NCBI RefSeq assembly: GCF_010500895.1
Contig: NZ_JAAAWO010000001.1
Location: forward strand, 248,001 to 312,000
Length of the DNA: 64,000 bases
DNA from: Alteromonas genovensis
Lineage (GTDB): Bacteria; Pseudomonadota; Gammaproteobacteria; Enterobacterales; Alteromonadaceae
Reading direction: 5' to 3'
Shown: positions 1 through 11,417 of the stretch, one piece after another
Position numbering within the stretch: position 1 is the first letter of the stretch
Layout of the letters: each line of letters starts with the position of its first letter
Notes under the pieces: model-generated
The model's database searches: none
What the model saw: the letters and a program-made list of their open reading frames with translations, nothing else
Told to the model about the DNA's origin: nothing
Made by a program: the position numbers and the translations under genes

Positions 1-1
1 A

Positions 2-532
2 CAGCAGGGAGAGCGCTTTAACGAGGTGGTCAGCGCCGTCAACGCAATTACACCCGTTGAAGGACGCATGGAAGTATTTCCCTTTCAAGCTCACGCTAAT
101 GTGGTTGTGGATTACGCTCACACCCCCGATGCCCTTGAAAAAGTGCTTGCCAGCGCCAAGGCGCATACAGAAGGAAATGTATGGTGCGTATTTGGCTGCG
201 GTGGAGACAGAGACAAAGGAAAGCGTCCTTTGATGGCGCGCGCGGCAGAAACGGGTGCAGACAGCATAGTGATTACCACCGACAACAGTCGAAGTGAAGC
301 GCCTGAGGACATTGCAAAAGACATTGTTAAAGGGTTGCACAACCCAGACGTTGCGGTGTCTATCCCCGATAGAGAGAAGGCAATTCGTTACTGTTTAGCG
401 CACAGCGCAGCGGGCGACATTATCATCGTGGCGGGTAAAGGCCACGAAAATTACCAAATTATTGGTGATACGAAAATAAATTACGATGAACGTGCAGTAG
501 TGGCGCGACTACAACAGGAATACAGCAAATGA
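2..532 (+). CDS. murE: MurE, UDP-MurNAc-tripeptide synthetase, 3' part only
   Basis: C-terminal 176 residues of the ligase that adds meso-diaminopimelate to UDP-MurNAc-L-Ala-D-Glu in the cytoplasm. The reading frame is open from base 2, so the N-terminal and ATP-binding domains lie upstream of the window. Visible family blocks are VVDYAHTPDALE, FGCGGDRDKGKR and AGKGHENYQ of the C-terminal domain. The motif that contacts DAP, normally DNPR in DAP-adding enzymes, reads DNSR here (TTDNSRSE, about base 280-300); the arginine is kept. The stop codon overlaps the murF start by 4 bp (ATGA), as in a tightly coupled dcw operon. Identity is certain; only the motif variant is unusual. Confidence 0.97.
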   Translation, partial: QQGERFNEVVSAVNAITPVEGRMEVFPFQAHANVVVDYAHTPDALEKVLASAKAHTEGNVWCVFGCGGDRDKGKRPLMARAAETGADSIVITTDNSRSEAPEDIAKDIVKGLHNPDVAVSIPDREKAIRYCLAHSAAGDIIIVAGKGHENYQIIGDTKINYDERAVVARLQQEYSK

Positions 533-1926
533 TAATTACAACGCTGTCTTGGGTAGCCGAGAAAATAAACGGTACATTAATAGGAAATGATTGCGACGTT
601 TCAAACGTTAGCACAGACACCCGGACAATTAGCGAAGGGGCTATTTATCTTGCACTCAAAGGCCCTAATTTTAATGGTCACGATTTTGTTAACCAAGCAC
701 AACGTGCAGGTGCAAAAGCGATAATCGCTAGCGAAGATATTACGACATCCTTACCCGTTATTCAGGTTTCAGACACAAAAGTAGCCTTAGGGTTATTAGG
801 GGCGGCAGTAAAAGCTTCTGTGGCTCCAAAAACTATCGCCATAACAGGCAGCAGTGGCAAAACCACAGTAAAAGAAATGTGCGCATCCATATTGCAAGGT
901 TGCGGAAGTGTGTTGGCCACAAAGGGCAATTTCAACAATGATATTGGCGTCCCGCTTACCTTGCTTCGCCTTGAACCTCATCATGACTTTGCCGTCATGG
1001 AGCTTGGTGCAAACCACAAAGGTGAAATTGCCTATACCACTGAACTAGCAAAGCCTGATGTCGCCACCATTGTGAATGCCGCTGCATCACACCTTGAGGG
1101 GTTTGGCAGCGTAGAGGGTGTGGCACGAGCAAAAAGCGAAATATTCGATGGCTTAGCAAACAATGGCGTTGCCATAGTAAACATCGATAGTGAATTTGGT
1201 GATTTTTGGTTGGACAAAGTGAGTGGTAAGCAAACCCTGACGTTTTCACCTGATCAAAAAAATGCAGCAGACTTCACTGCCACAGATATTGAAATAAAAG
1301 ACAGCGGCTGTGCGTCTTTTACGCTTAATACACCAGACAGTCACATTGCTATTGCGCTAACTATTCCCGGTATTCACAACGTAGGCAATGCACTACTTGC
1401 AGCGGCTCTTACGCTGAATGTTGGAGCCACTCTTGCCGATGTAAGCGCAGGGCTCAGTGCAATGAATCAAGTAGATGGCCGACTTAACGTTAAGCGGCTT
1501 AACAAGCAGCTACGGGTGCTTGATGATACTTACAACGCCAACGTTGCCTCGGTGAAAGCCGCTATTAACACCTTGGGCGAATTTTCCGGTGCCAAGGTAC
1601 TCGTTTTAGGTGATATGGCAGAGCTTGGTGATGAGTCAGATTATTACCATCAGCGCGTCGGTGAGTATGCAAAGCAGCAGGGCATTAATTACCTTTACAC
1701 TATGGGTGCCCTAAGTCATTTGGCGAGTGACTCATTCGGAGGTCGACACTTCGACAACCTTGACAGTTTACTCGCCTCGCTACAAGACGACGTAGTGACA
1801 GCACACCAAGATATTTCAGTTTTGGTAAAAGGATCCCGTAGTTCAAAAATGGAGCGAGTCGTTAAGGCTATTGAAGCCTCTTCATTCGGACAGTGCGATA
1901 GTAATGAGGAGCAAAGTAAATGTTAA
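529..1926 (+). CDS. murF: MurF, UDP-MurNAc-tripeptide:D-Ala-D-Ala ligase
   Basis: Cytoplasmic ATP-dependent ligase that adds D-Ala-D-Ala to make UDP-MurNAc-pentapeptide. 465 residues, slightly longer than the E. coli enzyme. The Mur-ligase P-loop [12 protein letters not shown] lies at about 105-116. [10 protein letters not shown] and the [14 protein letters not shown] block of the C-terminal domain are present. The start overlaps the murE stop by 4 bp, and the stop overlaps the mraY start by 7 bp, so translation is probably coupled. No anomalies seen. Confidence 0.97.
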   Translation: MIITTLSWVAEKINGTLIGNDCDVSNVSTDTRTISEGAIYLALKGPNFNGHDFVNQAQRAGAKAIIASEDITTSLPVIQVSDTKVALGLLGAAVKASVAPKTIAITGSSGKTTVKEMCASILQGCGSVLATKGNFNNDIGVPLTLLRLEPHHDFAVMELGANHKGEIAYTTELAKPDVATIVNAAASHLEGFGSVEGVARAKSEIFDGLANNGVAIVNIDSEFGDFWLDKVSGKQTLTFSPDQKNAADFTATDIEIKDSGCASFTLNTPDSHIAIALTIPGIHNVGNALLAAALTLNVGATLADVSAGLSAMNQVDGRLNVKRLNKQLRVLDDTYNANVASVKAAINTLGEFSGAKVLVLGDMAELGDESDYYHQRVGEYAKQQGINYLYTMGALSHLASDSFGGRHFDNLDSLLASLQDDVVTAHQDISVLVKGSRSSKMERVVKAIEASSFGQCDSNEEQSKC

Positions 1927-3002
1927 TGTGGCTGGCCGATTGGCTAACTCAATTCGATTCAGGGTTTAACGTATTCTCGTACCTCACGTTACGGGCTATC
2001 TTAAGTACGTTGACTGCGCTTCTGATTGCTATTCTTATAGGTCCTAAAATGATCCGCTATTTGCAAAACATGCAAATAGGCCAAACGGTGCGCGACGATG
2101 GTCCGCAAAGTCATTTATCGAAGTCTGGAACGCCTACAATGGGCGGCCTCCTCATACTCGCGGCAATCGTAATAAGCGGTTTACTGTGGGCTGATTTATC
2201 AAACCGATACGTGCTTGTGACGCTTACCGTGGTAGTGGCTTATGGCATTATTGGTTTTGTTGATGACTACAGAAAAGTAATACGCAAAGACTCGAAGGGT
2301 CTTATTGCTAGGTGGAAGTACTTTTGGCAATCAGTGATTGCGTTGGGCGTTGCGTTTTATCTTTACAGTAGCGCTACGCTAAGTGCAGAAACATCCCTAC
2401 TAGTGCCTTTCTTCAAAGAAGTATTCCCACAGTTAGGGATATTTTTCATCATTATTACTTACTTCGCTATTGTGGGTACCAGTAACGCCGTGAACTTAAC
2501 CGATGGCCTTGATGGCTTGGCCATTGTGCCGACTATTTTAGTTGCCGGTGCGTTTGCTGTTTTTGCCTATGTGACAGGGAACGCGAACTTCGCGGCCTAC
2601 CTAAATATTCCACACATCCCCCTTACCAGTGAACTGGTGATTGTCTGCACCGCTATGGTGGGTGCCGGACTCGGCTTTTTGTGGTTTAACACCTATCCAG
2701 CTCAAGTATTCATGGGCGATGTGGGCTCGTTAGCCCTAGGTGGCACACTTGGTGTGTTAGCGGTGTTAGTAAGGCAAGAGCTGGTGCTTATCATTATGGG
2801 CGGTGTGTTTGTTATAGAGACGCTGTCTGTAATCTTACAAGTGGGCTCTTACAAACTGCGCGGGCAACGTATTTTTAGAATGGCACCTATTCATCATCAC
2901 TATGAATTGAAGGGTTGGCCTGAACCCAGAGTTATTGTTCGGTTCTGGATCATATCCATTATTTTAGTGCTAGTAGGTCTAGCAACACTGAAGTTGAGAT
3001 AA
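1920..3002 (+). CDS. mraY: MraY, phospho-MurNAc-pentapeptide translocase
   Basis: Integral membrane enzyme that moves phospho-MurNAc-pentapeptide to undecaprenyl phosphate, giving lipid I on the inner face of the cytoplasmic membrane. 360 residues, the E. coli length, with about ten hydrophobic segments. Signature blocks are [20 protein letters not shown] with its catalytic aspartates, and the C-terminal [14 protein letters not shown]. The first ATG (1920) is chosen over the ATG at 1926 because the N-terminus MLMWLADWL aligns with E. coli MLVWLAEHL. It overlaps murF and is followed by murD after 7 bp. Confidence 0.98.
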   Translation: MLMWLADWLTQFDSGFNVFSYLTLRAILSTLTALLIAILIGPKMIRYLQNMQIGQTVRDDGPQSHLSKSGTPTMGGLLILAAIVISGLLWADLSNRYVLVTLTVVVAYGIIGFVDDYRKVIRKDSKGLIARWKYFWQSVIALGVAFYLYSSATLSAETSLLVPFFKEVFPQLGIFFIIITYFAIVGTSNAVNLTDGLDGLAIVPTILVAGAFAVFAYVTGNANFAAYLNIPHIPLTSELVIVCTAMVGAGLGFLWFNTYPAQVFMGDVGSLALGGTLGVLAVLVRQELVLIIMGGVFVIETLSVILQVGSYKLRGQRIFRMAPIHHHYELKGWPEPRVIVRFWIISIILVLVGLATLKLR

Positions 3003-3009
3003 GTCGATA

Positions 3010-4374
3010 ATGACGTATAACGTACGCGAGCAAAGCTATGTAGTAGGAGGCCTTGGAATAACAGGTCAGGCTTGCGTGCGCTTCTTACTTCAACAAGGCG
3101 CTAGTGTAAAAGCGTTCGATACACGACCCACAGCTTCATCGACAATGGCTTCAATGCCAGAAGCGATGCAAGTAAGCATGAAAGGCAAAATAGAAACGGC
3201 TTCTTTGTCTGCCGCTTTTTTCGATAACGTAGATACACTAGTACTCAGCCCTGGCTTATCGCCGGATATAGAGCAAGTTAAGCTAGCGAAGCAGTGTGGC
3301 GTTGAAGTCATTGGTGATATAGAGCTTTTTGCTCGACTTAACACCAAACCCGTTGTCGGTATTACCGGTTCAAATGGCAAGACCACAGTGACCTTACTGA
3401 CTACGCACTTGCTCAACTCACTTGGCGTTAAAGCGATTGCCGCTGGCAATGTAGGGCTTCCTGCTTTAGATACGTTGGATTCTGATGCAGACGTTATTGT
3501 GCTTGAGCTTTCTAGCTTTCAGCTTGAAACCACATCAAGCCTGTCGCTCTGTGCCGCCACTATTCTTAATCTGTCCGACGACCACCTTGATCGCCACGGC
3601 TCGTTTGAACACTACGCCCTTGCAAAACATCGTATTTTTGATAACGCATCGCAGGCTATTGTGTGGCGCGATGGTCATCATGTCGCACCTCAATCATCCT
3701 CTGTTGTACAGTTACACTATGGGTTAGGGGAAGCGCTGCAAGGTTTTGGTGTGAGTGGTTCTACAGATGAACAGCAGCTTACTTTTAACGGTGAGTCTCT
3801 TTGCAGTCTAAGCAGCATCCATCTTGCAGGCACGCATAATGTGCTTAACGTAATGGCATCGTTAGGTCTCTGCTATGCGTTAAATAAGAGCCATGCACTA
3901 GAGATAAGTCTAGAGGCAGCGGCAACGCATATCGGCAGCTTTGCCAGTGCTCCACACCGCTGTGTTGAAATTGCGAACAATGGCGTGCGCTTCATAGATG
4001 ACTCAAAAGCCACAAACGTAGGTGCCACCATTGCCGCCCTTGAAGGGTTAGCGCCTGTCACACAAGGTAAACTCATTCTTATTGCTGGTGGAGATGCAAA
4101 AGGCGGCGATATTAATGCGCTGTCTCCTTATCTGAACCAGTTTGTCTCACACGTATTTGCTATCGGTAAAGATGCGCCTTTGTTCACCGCTGCTTTTGCC
4201 AACACCGTAATAAGCAGCAATTTAAACGACGCAGTAAAAAGTGCATGCAAGGTAGCAAGCAATGGCGATGTGGTATTGCTGTCTCCAGCCTGCGCTAGTA
4301 TTGATATGTTTAACAACTATATGCACCGTGGAGATGTATTTAAGCAGGCGGTTGAAGAGGTATTAGCAGCATGA
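3010..4374 (+). CDS. murD: MurD, UDP-MurNAc-L-Ala:D-Glu ligase
   Basis: Cytoplasmic ligase that adds D-glutamate to UDP-MurNAc-L-Ala. 454 residues. The N-terminal nucleotide-binding fold has GLGITG at about 14-19. The Mur P-loop [12 protein letters not shown] is at about 118-128, followed by LELSSFQLE and [12 protein letters not shown]. The C-terminal domain keeps [12 protein letters not shown] and the [12 protein letters not shown] end. The stop overlaps the ftsW start by 4 bp. No strong ribosome binding site is visible before the start, consistent with coupling to mraY. Confidence 0.97.
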   Translation: MTYNVREQSYVVGGLGITGQACVRFLLQQGASVKAFDTRPTASSTMASMPEAMQVSMKGKIETASLSAAFFDNVDTLVLSPGLSPDIEQVKLAKQCGVEVIGDIELFARLNTKPVVGITGSNGKTTVTLLTTHLLNSLGVKAIAAGNVGLPALDTLDSDADVIVLELSSFQLETTSSLSLCAATILNLSDDHLDRHGSFEHYALAKHRIFDNASQAIVWRDGHHVAPQSSSVVQLHYGLGEALQGFGVSGSTDEQQLTFNGESLCSLSSIHLAGTHNVLNVMASLGLCYALNKSHALEISLEAAATHIGSFASAPHRCVEIANNGVRFIDDSKATNVGATIAALEGLAPVTQGKLILIAGGDAKGGDINALSPYLNQFVSHVFAIGKDAPLFTAAFANTVISSNLNDAVKSACKVASNGDVVLLSPACASIDMFNNYMHRGDVFKQAVEEVLAA

Positions 4375-5780
4375 TGTTAACCTCTACCAAACTCAGCGCG
4401 CTATTTGCAGCCAAGCATGATAAACCGCAGCAACCAAAGTACCCTTACGATGCTACCTTGGTGCTGATTGCCCTAGCGCTTATGAGCATAGGCGTCATTA
4501 TTGTTACCTCGGCATCAATGCCCGTGGCTGACCGATTACACGGTAATCCTTTTCACTTTGCTATTCGCCACGGCATTTATATTGTCGGCGCCATCTTAGC
4601 GGCTATTGCTGTATTACAGCTGCCGATGCAGTTTTGGCGCGTGACAAATCCTTACCTTCTTTTTGCCGCAATAGGCCTATTGCTAGCGGTACTGCTTATT
4701 GGTCGAACCGTAAACGGCAGTACCCGGTGGTTAGCACTTGGGCCCATTACCATTCAAGCAGCCGAACCGGCAAAGTTATTTTTCTTTGCTTACCTAGCTG
4801 GGTACTTAGTTCGTCGTTATGAAGAGGTTACCGAGAATTTAAAAGGGTTTATCAAGCCCCTGGGCGTATTCTTCTTACTTGCGCTTCTACTGTTGTTACA
4901 GCCAGATTTAGGCACGGTCGTAGTGATGTTTGCCACCACTATAGGGCTGTTGTTTTTAGCTGGCGCAAGGTTGTGGCAGTTCTTTGCTTTAGTGTTTGTT
5001 GGGCTTATGGCAGTGGTTGCGCTTATCGTATTTGAAGAATACCGCCTTAAGCGCGTGACATCGTTCTTAGATCCGTGGGCCGACCCTTTCGGCGCTGGAT
5101 ATCAGCTAACCCAATCGCTAATGGCCTACGGTAGAGGTAATTGGTTTGGCCAAGGGCTAGGGAATAGTCTACAGAAGTTAGAGTTTTTGCCTGAAGCCCA
5201 TACCGATTTCGTGATGGCAATTTTAGCTGAAGAGCTGGGCTTTGTAGGCGTTCTTGCTGTGCTAGGTCTTATTTTATGGATGGTGATTAAAGCGCTGCAT
5301 ATTGGCAATCACGCATTGGAGAGAGGACGAGCCTTCGACGGTTTCCTATCTTACAGTATCGGCATTTGGTTTAGCTTTCAAACGGCGGTAAATATTGGCG
5401 CTAGCGCAGGTATTTTACCCACAAAAGGGCTTACACTACCCCTTGTCAGTTACGGTGGTTCTTCCCTTATTATCATGTCGATTGCCGTTGCCATTTTATT
5501 GCGAATAGACTTTGAGCTTCGCGTAGATGGCGTACAAGCGTTAAACCGCGGGGAAAAGAGAAAGGCTAAGGCTTCTGCATCAAACGCTGAAGACTTACAT
5601 ACTCCAGACTCAAATGCCCTAGACTCAAATGCCTCAGGCTCAAATAAAAGCGCTGGGGCGAATGCTTCTCCAAGGGCTACACCTAACTCTTCTAGTGCTA
5701 AAGCAAAACCGGAAGACGAAGGAAAGGCCGGTATTAAAGCTATACTCGCGCGGGTAGCCGAGGAGGCCGATAATGACTAA
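4371..5780 (+). CDS. ftsW: FtsW, divisome SEDS glycosyltransferase, with a long C-terminal tail
   Basis: Membrane protein of the SEDS family that polymerises lipid II at the septum with FtsI (PBP3). About ten membrane segments are visible, with SEDS blocks [23 protein letters not shown] and PLVSYGGSS. The conserved core ends near residue 395. About 69 further residues (401-469) form a hydrophilic Ser/Ala/Asn-rich tail with repeated DSNA/SGSN units and a short charged helix at the very end; E. coli FtsW lacks such a tail. An ATG 4 bp inside murD is used. The stop overlaps murG by 8 bp. Confidence 0.96.
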   Translation: MMLTSTKLSALFAAKHDKPQQPKYPYDATLVLIALALMSIGVIIVTSASMPVADRLHGNPFHFAIRHGIYIVGAILAAIAVLQLPMQFWRVTNPYLLFAAIGLLLAVLLIGRTVNGSTRWLALGPITIQAAEPAKLFFFAYLAGYLVRRYEEVTENLKGFIKPLGVFFLLALLLLLQPDLGTVVVMFATTIGLLFLAGARLWQFFALVFVGLMAVVALIVFEEYRLKRVTSFLDPWADPFGAGYQLTQSLMAYGRGNWFGQGLGNSLQKLEFLPEAHTDFVMAILAEELGFVGVLAVLGLILWMVIKALHIGNHALERGRAFDGFLSYSIGIWFSFQTAVNIGASAGILPTKGLTLPLVSYGGSSLIIMSIAVAILLRIDFELRVDGVQALNRGEKRKAKASASNAEDLHTPDSNALDSNASGSNKSAGANASPRATPNSSSAKAKPEDEGKAGIKAILARVAEEADND

Positions 5781-6966
5781 GCGTTGTCTTATTATGGCCG
5801 GCGGCACTGGCGGGCATGTATTCCCTGGGCTCGCAGTAGCCAACGCGTTGCGTACAGAAGGATGGGATATTCATTGGCTTGGAACTGCCGAGCGAATGGA
5901 AGCGAACGTGGTGCCAAAGCACGATATTCCTATTCACTTTATTCCGGTAAAGGGTTTACGTGGCAAAGGTATGTCAGCGCGTATTAAAGGTGGCATTGCG
6001 CTACTAAAAAGTTTGCTATCGGCTAGGCGTATTATCAAGCGTATACAGCCTGATATTGTCGTCGGTTTTGGTGGTTACGCGAGTGGACCTGGTGGCATAG
6101 CGGCGAAGACCCTTGGCATTCCGGTGATTATTCACGAGCAAAATGCGGCTGCCGGAATGACCAACAAACTATTGAGTAAAGTGGCGCATCGCGTGTTGCT
6201 TGGGTTTGAGGATGCGAAAGCGCAATTTACTAATGTGGCCAGTAAAGTACACGTTGTTGGCAACCCAGTAAGAGACGATATTTGGGAAGTCTCTAGTAAG
6301 TCTCAGTTACAGAAGGTTCATCAAAGCGAACCTCAAGCGGTTAATAGCTCGGCCAGTGTTTTAGAAAAAAGCTCAGAGATTAGCTCAGAGGAAAGCGTCA
6401 ATACAGCCAATGAGAGCAACGCTTCATGCCTTAACATGCTAGTTGTTGGCGGCAGTCTGGGAGCGCAAGTGCTCAACGAAGTAGTGCCGCAAGTGTGCAG
6501 CGCATTAAAAGGGTTATCCATTGTGCATCAATGCGGCAAAGATAACGCCTCGCCTGTAAAACAAACCTACGATAATTTGGGTGCTAATACTGTTGATGTA
6601 ACGGTGAGTGATTTTATTGACGATATGGCAGACGCTTACGAATGGGCCGATTTTATTGTATGCAGAGCAGGCGCGCTTACCGTTAGCGAAGTTGCTGCGG
6701 CGGGAAGGGCGGCGATTTTTGTTCCGCTGCCTCATGCGGTGGACGATCATCAAACTAAAAATGCACAATCGCTGGTTAAGCACAGCGCTGGCGTTATGAT
6801 TGTGCAATCGGTATTAAAAGAGAATTTAGGGCAAACCGTTCGTCACTGGATACAGCATCCAGAGGACTGTTTGAAAATGGGCGAGCTTGCACGTAAATGC
6901 GCAAGCCCCCACGCCACACACCAAGTAGTAAGCCACATTAAGTCAGTGGTAGGAGTAGGGGACTAA
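5773..6966 (+). CDS. murG: MurG, lipid II-forming GlcNAc transferase, with an internal Ser-rich insert
   Basis: Peripheral membrane GT-B glycosyltransferase that moves GlcNAc from UDP-GlcNAc to lipid I, giving lipid II. Family motifs: GGTGGHVFP (about 10-18), [32 protein letters not shown] and [10 protein letters not shown]. The protein is 397 residues against about 355 in E. coli. The extra length is explained by a polar Ser/Glu-rich insert at about 175-218, between the N-terminal acceptor domain and the UDP-GlcNAc-binding C-terminal domain. The catalytic blocks are intact, so the enzyme should be active. Confidence 0.96.
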   Translation: MTKRCLIMAGGTGGHVFPGLAVANALRTEGWDIHWLGTAERMEANVVPKHDIPIHFIPVKGLRGKGMSARIKGGIALLKSLLSARRIIKRIQPDIVVGFGGYASGPGGIAAKTLGIPVIIHEQNAAAGMTNKLLSKVAHRVLLGFEDAKAQFTNVASKVHVVGNPVRDDIWEVSSKSQLQKVHQSEPQAVNSSASVLEKSSEISSEESVNTANESNASCLNMLVVGGSLGAQVLNEVVPQVCSALKGLSIVHQCGKDNASPVKQTYDNLGANTVDVTVSDFIDDMADAYEWADFIVCRAGALTVSEVAAAGRAAIFVPLPHAVDDHQTKNAQSLVKHSAGVMIVQSVLKENLGQTVRHWIQHPEDCLKMGELARKCASPHATHQVVSHIKSVVGVGD

Positions 6967-8420
6967 TGGTTTTTAAAACCCCATTTGAAAGCCCGCAAAT
7001 GCGTCGGGTTAATAATATTTTCTTTATCGGTATCGGCGGCGCCGGTATGGGTGGTATTGCAGAAGTTCTTCTTAATGAAGGGTATCAAATAGCGGGCTCA
7101 GATATTCAAGAGGGCCCAATGACAAAACGCCTTAGCGAGTTAGGTGCTGACGTTAAAATTGGACACCGAGCGGAAAATGTCGATGGCATGGATGTGATCG
7201 TCGTCTCTAGCGCGATTAACGAGGAAAACCCTGAAATCATCACCGCAAGAGAAAACCGTATCCCCATTATTCGCCGAGCTGAAATGCTTGCTGAGCTAAT
7301 GCGTTTTCGCCACGGAATAGCCGTTGCTGGTACGCATGGTAAAACGACCACGACCAGCTTAATTTCGACCATTTTTGCTGAGGCCCACTACGACCCAACC
7401 TTCGTGATTGGTGGGTTGCTAAATAGTGCTGGCACCAATGCCCGCTTAGGGAAAAGTCGTTACCTTATTGCTGAGGCTGATGAAAGCGATGCATCATTTT
7501 TGCACCTACAGCCTATGGTCTCTGTAGTGACCAATATTGAAGCTGACCACATGGATACCTATGGCGGCGACTTCTCAAAGGTTAAAGATACCTTTGTGGA
7601 TTTTCTGTCTAACCTGCCGTTTTACGGTCAGGCCATTGTGTGTGGCGATGATACTAATATTCAAGAAATACGCCCGCGTATAGGCAGAAGCATCGTTACT
7701 TATGGCTTTGAGGAGCATAACGACTATCGCGCCAAGAACATTACGCTGTCCTTTGGTAAAGCAAATTTCACTGTACACCGACCTGATGCTGAGCCCCTTG
7801 AGATAATGCTCAACTTAACCGGTAATCACAATGTGCTTAATGCGCTCGCCGCCATAGCGGTAGCTTGTGATGAAGGTATTGATGATGAATCAATAGTAAG
7901 CGCACTGGCAAGCTTTGGCGGCATAGGGCGTCGATTCGAACAGTTAGGCACGTTTAATACCAGTAAAGGTGAAGTGTGTTTAGTCGATGACTACGGCCAT
8001 CACCCTACCGAAGTAAAGGCGACAATTGCGGCAGCAACAGCCAATTGGCCAGACAATCGCTTAGTGATGGTTTATCAGCCTCACCGCTACACGCGAACTC
8101 GAGATTTGTATGAAGACTTTGTTGAGGTGCTATCAAGTGTTGATGCACTGCTGTTGCTTGATGTGTATGCCGCTAGCGAGCAGCCCATTGAAGGGGCAGA
8201 TAGCAAGTCATTGTGTCGCTCTATTCGACAACGAGGCCAAATAGAGCCTGTATATGTGGGTGATAAAGAGGCGTTGCCCTCTATATTGGCCAACATATTA
8301 CAAGGCGGCGATATTGTTATGACGCAGGGCGCAGGCAATATCGGTCAAATTTCAAAACGATTAGCGGCGTGTGAATTAGAGCCAGCAAAGCTTGCTAGCG
8401 AAGGAGGTGACCATGCTTAA
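6966..8420 (+). CDS. murC: MurC, UDP-MurNAc:L-Ala ligase
   Basis: First Mur ligase, which adds L-alanine to UDP-MurNAc in the cytoplasm. 484 residues, family length. The N-terminal motif [14 protein letters not shown] (about 20-33), the P-loop [12 protein letters not shown] (about 120-131), [12 protein letters not shown] and [13 protein letters not shown] are all seen. It starts at an ATG sharing one base with the murG stop (TAATG), preceded by the purine-rich ribosome binding site GGAGTAGGGG. The stop lies inside the ddl start region. Confidence 0.97.
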   Translation: MVFKTPFESPQMRRVNNIFFIGIGGAGMGGIAEVLLNEGYQIAGSDIQEGPMTKRLSELGADVKIGHRAENVDGMDVIVVSSAINEENPEIITARENRIPIIRRAEMLAELMRFRHGIAVAGTHGKTTTTSLISTIFAEAHYDPTFVIGGLLNSAGTNARLGKSRYLIAEADESDASFLHLQPMVSVVTNIEADHMDTYGGDFSKVKDTFVDFLSNLPFYGQAIVCGDDTNIQEIRPRIGRSIVTYGFEEHNDYRAKNITLSFGKANFTVHRPDAEPLEIMLNLTGNHNVLNALAAIAVACDEGIDDESIVSALASFGGIGRRFEQLGTFNTSKGEVCLVDDYGHHPTEVKATIAAATANWPDNRLVMVYQPHRYTRTRDLYEDFVEVLSSVDALLLLDVYAASEQPIEGADSKSLCRSIRQRGQIEPVYVGDKEALPSILANILQGGDIVMTQGAGNIGQISKRLAACELEPAKLASEGGDHA

Positions 8421-9387
8421 GCCAATGGTGACTTCTCATACACCAGAGCAATACGGCAAAGTTGCCGTGTTACTTGGTGGTGACTCTGCCGAGCGCGAGG
8501 TATCGCTTAATTCGGGTAACACGGTGTTAAACGCCCTGCTACGACAAGGGGTTGATGCCTTTGCTTTTGACCCTGCCGAACGCCCGCTTACCGATTTGAT
8601 TGACTTAAACGTCGATCGCGCGCTTATCATGCTGCACGGTCGCGGCGGTGAAGATGGTTCTATGCAAGGGGCACTTCAGCTGCTCAAAATTCCCTATACT
8701 GGCAGTCGAGTTTTAGGCTCTGCATTGGCAATGGACAAAATCCACACTAAGCAGGTGTGGCAAAGTCTTGGCTTACCTACGGCGAAATATGAAATTGCTG
8801 ACAAAAGGCGCTTTGATGCTGGTAAGTGCAGCGCTATAATGGAAAAGTTGGGAAATGAGGTCATGGTAAAACCGGCTCAAGAAGGGTCGAGTATTGGCAT
8901 GGCAAAGGTGACAAGCGCTAAACAACTAGAAACGGCTGTTCAAGATGCCTTTCAATATGACGATCAAGTATTGCTAGAGCAGTATATCGACGGCCCTGAG
9001 TTTACTGTTTCTGTTGTTCAGGGGCAGGCTTTACCGTCAATTCGTATGTCTACGCCTCACACGTTCTACGACTATGCTGCGAAATATCAGGATAATACAA
9101 CCGAATACTTTTGCCCAAGCGGCTTATCAGAAGCGCAAGAAGTGCAGCTGGCATCGCTAGCATCTCGCGCTTTTGACGCTATTTCAGGAAGCGGCTGGGG
9201 AAGAGTAGACGTGATGCAGGACAATCAGCGCCAGTTTTATTTGCTAGAAGCGAATACGGTGCCCGGTATGACTGAAAAAAGCTTAGTGCCAAAGGCAGCA
9301 AAAGTGGCAGGGCTGAGCTTCGATGAGTTGGTGTTAAGTATTTTATCAACGAGCTTCGATAGCGTTGCTTATATTGCTAATGACTAA
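8413..9387 (+). CDS. ddlB: D-alanine--D-alanine ligase (DdlB type)
   Basis: ATP-grasp ligase that makes D-Ala-D-Ala, the substrate of MurF. 324 residues from the ATG at 8413. This start is preferred over upstream frame codons because a textbook Shine-Dalgarno, AAGGAGGTGA at 8401-8410, sits just before it. Seen: [43 protein letters not shown] and the C-terminal [11 protein letters not shown] metal-binding block. It overlaps the murC 3' end by 8 bp and the ftsQ start by 8 bp. Confidence 0.96.
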   Translation: MLKPMVTSHTPEQYGKVAVLLGGDSAEREVSLNSGNTVLNALLRQGVDAFAFDPAERPLTDLIDLNVDRALIMLHGRGGEDGSMQGALQLLKIPYTGSRVLGSALAMDKIHTKQVWQSLGLPTAKYEIADKRRFDAGKCSAIMEKLGNEVMVKPAQEGSSIGMAKVTSAKQLETAVQDAFQYDDQVLLEQYIDGPEFTVSVVQGQALPSIRMSTPHTFYDYAAKYQDNTTEYFCPSGLSEAQEVQLASLASRAFDAISGSGWGRVDVMQDNQRQFYLLEANTVPGMTEKSLVPKAAKVAGLSFDELVLSILSTSFDSVAYIAND

Positions 9388-10180
9388 AGCCGCGCGAATG
9401 ACAAAAGCCGCTGATGAGTCGGGCGCAGGTTCAAAAGCTAAAGCGCCGAAGAACAATAGGCGCACAATGTGGGCCGGCGTACTCTTTTTGCTGTTGGTGA
9501 TATCGGGTGTGGTGTTTGGCGGCATGAAAGCCAATCAGTACTTGCATGATGAACAACAAATGCCGGTACAAGTTATCGATTTTTCTGGGGATTACCAGCA
9601 TATCGATATCACTAAGCTAGAGAGATTGATTAGAAAGGCGCAGCCCGGCAGTTTTTTTGCTTTGGATGTTAATGACGTGTTTGAGTTAGTTGAAGCACAG
9701 TCATGGGTATACCGCGCGTCGGTTCGCAAAAAGTGGCCGAACACGCTGAAGATTTATTTGGTTGAGCAGCAAGCCGTTGCAAAGTGGAACGAAGACTTGC
9801 TGCTTAATCCGTACGGCGACACCTTTAATGACGAAGGCGTTGAGATTGATTTGCCGCGGCTGTATGGTCCCGGTGGTAGTGAGAAAACAGCGCTAGAAGG
9901 CTTTAACAGCATGCATGCACTGATAGGCACTACCAATATGGCTATTGATGAACTGTCACTCAGCGAGCGATTTGCTTGGCAGGTACAGCTAGAAAATGGC
10001 ATTAGATTGAATTTAGGGCGCCAGGATTTTATCGATAGGCTACAGCGCTTTATCGATGTGTATCCACTGTTAGCGCAACAAGAGAAGGCTGTACGTTACG
10101 TCGACCTTCGCTATGACACTGGTGTCGCTGTTGGTTGGAATGAAAACGACAGCAGCAACACGACAAACAAAGAGAGTTAA
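9380..10180 (+). CDS. ftsQ: FtsQ, divisome bitopic protein
   Basis: Bitopic inner-membrane protein that scaffolds FtsB/FtsL and downstream septal synthesis proteins. From the ATG at 9380 it has 266 residues: a short basic cytoplasmic tail, one membrane segment at about 30-48, a POTRA domain (about 55-125, including IDFSGDYQHID and SWVYRASVRKKWP), then the FtsQ/DivIB domain ending near YVDLRYDTGVAVGW. An in-frame ATG at 9398 is an alternative start. It overlaps ddl by 8 bp and ends 7 bp before ftsA. Confidence 0.94.
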   Translation: MTKAARMTKAADESGAGSKAKAPKNNRRTMWAGVLFLLLVISGVVFGGMKANQYLHDEQQMPVQVIDFSGDYQHIDITKLERLIRKAQPGSFFALDVNDVFELVEAQSWVYRASVRKKWPNTLKIYLVEQQAVAKWNEDLLLNPYGDTFNDEGVEIDLPRLYGPGGSEKTALEGFNSMHALIGTTNMAIDELSLSERFAWQVQLENGIRLNLGRQDFIDRLQRFIDVYPLLAQQEKAVRYVDLRYDTGVAVGWNENDSSNTTNKES

Positions 10181-10187
10181 GAAAACC

Positions 10188-11417
10188 ATGTCAAAACCTG
10201 CGGAACGCAATTTGATTGTAGGACTAGATATCGGCACCAGCCAAGTTAAGGCCGTGGTGGGCGAAGTACTAGATGATGATCAAATCAGTATTGTTGGTGT
10301 GGGCACTCATGCATCGAAAGGCATGGATAAAGGTGGCGTTAACGATCTGAATTTAGTGGTAAAATCAGTACAACGTGCTGTTAATGAAATGGAATTAATG
10401 GCAGATTGTCGTGTTTCGTCGGTGTTTATGTCTATCTCAGGACGTCATGTTAAATGCCAAAACGAAAACGGCATGGTGCCAATTAACAATCAAGAAGTGA
10501 CACAAGAAGACGTGGACAACGTTATTCACGCGGCGCGCAGTGTGCCAATAGCAGCTGAAAGACGCTTACTTCACGTGTTGCCACAAGAGTTTACTATTGA
10601 TGTGCAAGAGGGGATTAAAAACCCCATTGGTATGTCAGGGGTGCGTATGGAGGCCGATGCACACATCATTACTTGTGCAGACGATATGGCTAAAAATATG
10701 GTGAAGTGTGTAGAGCGCTGCGAACTAAACGCAGACCAGCTTATTTTCTCTGCACTGGCCTCAAGTTATGCAGTACTCACTGACGATGAGCGCGAATTAG
10801 GCGTCTGTGTGGTTGATATAGGTGGCGGCACCATGGATATGGTTATTTACACTGATGGCGCAATTCGTCACACTGCAGTAATACCTGTTGCTGGCAATCA
10901 GATTACGAGCGACATAGCGAAAATATTTAGAACACCTATCAGCAATGCGGAAGAGATTAAAATCAACTACGCGTGTGCACTAAAAGATATGGTGAGTATG
11001 GAAGACAGCATTGAAGTGCCTAGCGTGGGTGGACGCCCTGCCAGAGTCATGTCTCGTCATACATTAGCGGAGGTCATTGAGCCTCGCTATCAAGAACTTT
11101 TTGAACTGGTACATGATGAGATTCGTGCCAGTGGTCTGGAAGAGCAAATTGCTGCGGGCCTTGTGCTTACAGGAGGCACCGCGAAGATGGAAGGTGCTGT
11201 TGAATTTGCCGAAGAACTTTTCCAGATGCCCGTTCGCGTGGGCAAACCTATCAATGTAAAAGGCTTAGCCGAATATGTTGATGATGCCGGATTTGCAACT
11301 GTAGTAGGTTTACTGCAATACGGCAAAGTACAAACTGATAATAAGAATTCCAGTACGCAGAAATCGAGCGAAAGTTTGTTTCATCGAGTGCAAAGCTGGT
11401 TCAAAGGTGAATTTTAA
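10188..11417 (+). CDS. ftsA: FtsA, actin-like membrane tether of FtsZ
   Basis: Actin/HSP70-fold ATPase that anchors FtsZ to the membrane and recruits the divisome. 409 residues from the ATG at 10188 (MSKPAERNLIVGLDIGTS). This start fits the family N-terminus better than upstream in-frame codons, which would run back into ftsQ. Phosphate-binding motifs LDIGTSQVKAVVGE and VVDIGGGTMDM are present, as is LTGGTAKMEG. The C-terminus ends in an amphipathic helix (about SLFHRVQSWFKGEF), the membrane-targeting sequence. Confidence 0.97.
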   Translation: MSKPAERNLIVGLDIGTSQVKAVVGEVLDDDQISIVGVGTHASKGMDKGGVNDLNLVVKSVQRAVNEMELMADCRVSSVFMSISGRHVKCQNENGMVPINNQEVTQEDVDNVIHAARSVPIAAERRLLHVLPQEFTIDVQEGIKNPIGMSGVRMEADAHIITCADDMAKNMVKCVERCELNADQLIFSALASSYAVLTDDERELGVCVVDIGGGTMDMVIYTDGAIRHTAVIPVAGNQITSDIAKIFRTPISNAEEIKINYACALKDMVSMEDSIEVPSVGGRPARVMSRHTLAEVIEPRYQELFELVHDEIRASGLEEQIAAGLVLTGGTAKMEGAVEFAEELFQMPVRVGKPINVKGLAEYVDDAGFATVVGLLQYGKVQTDNKNSSTQKSSESLFHRVQSWFKGEF

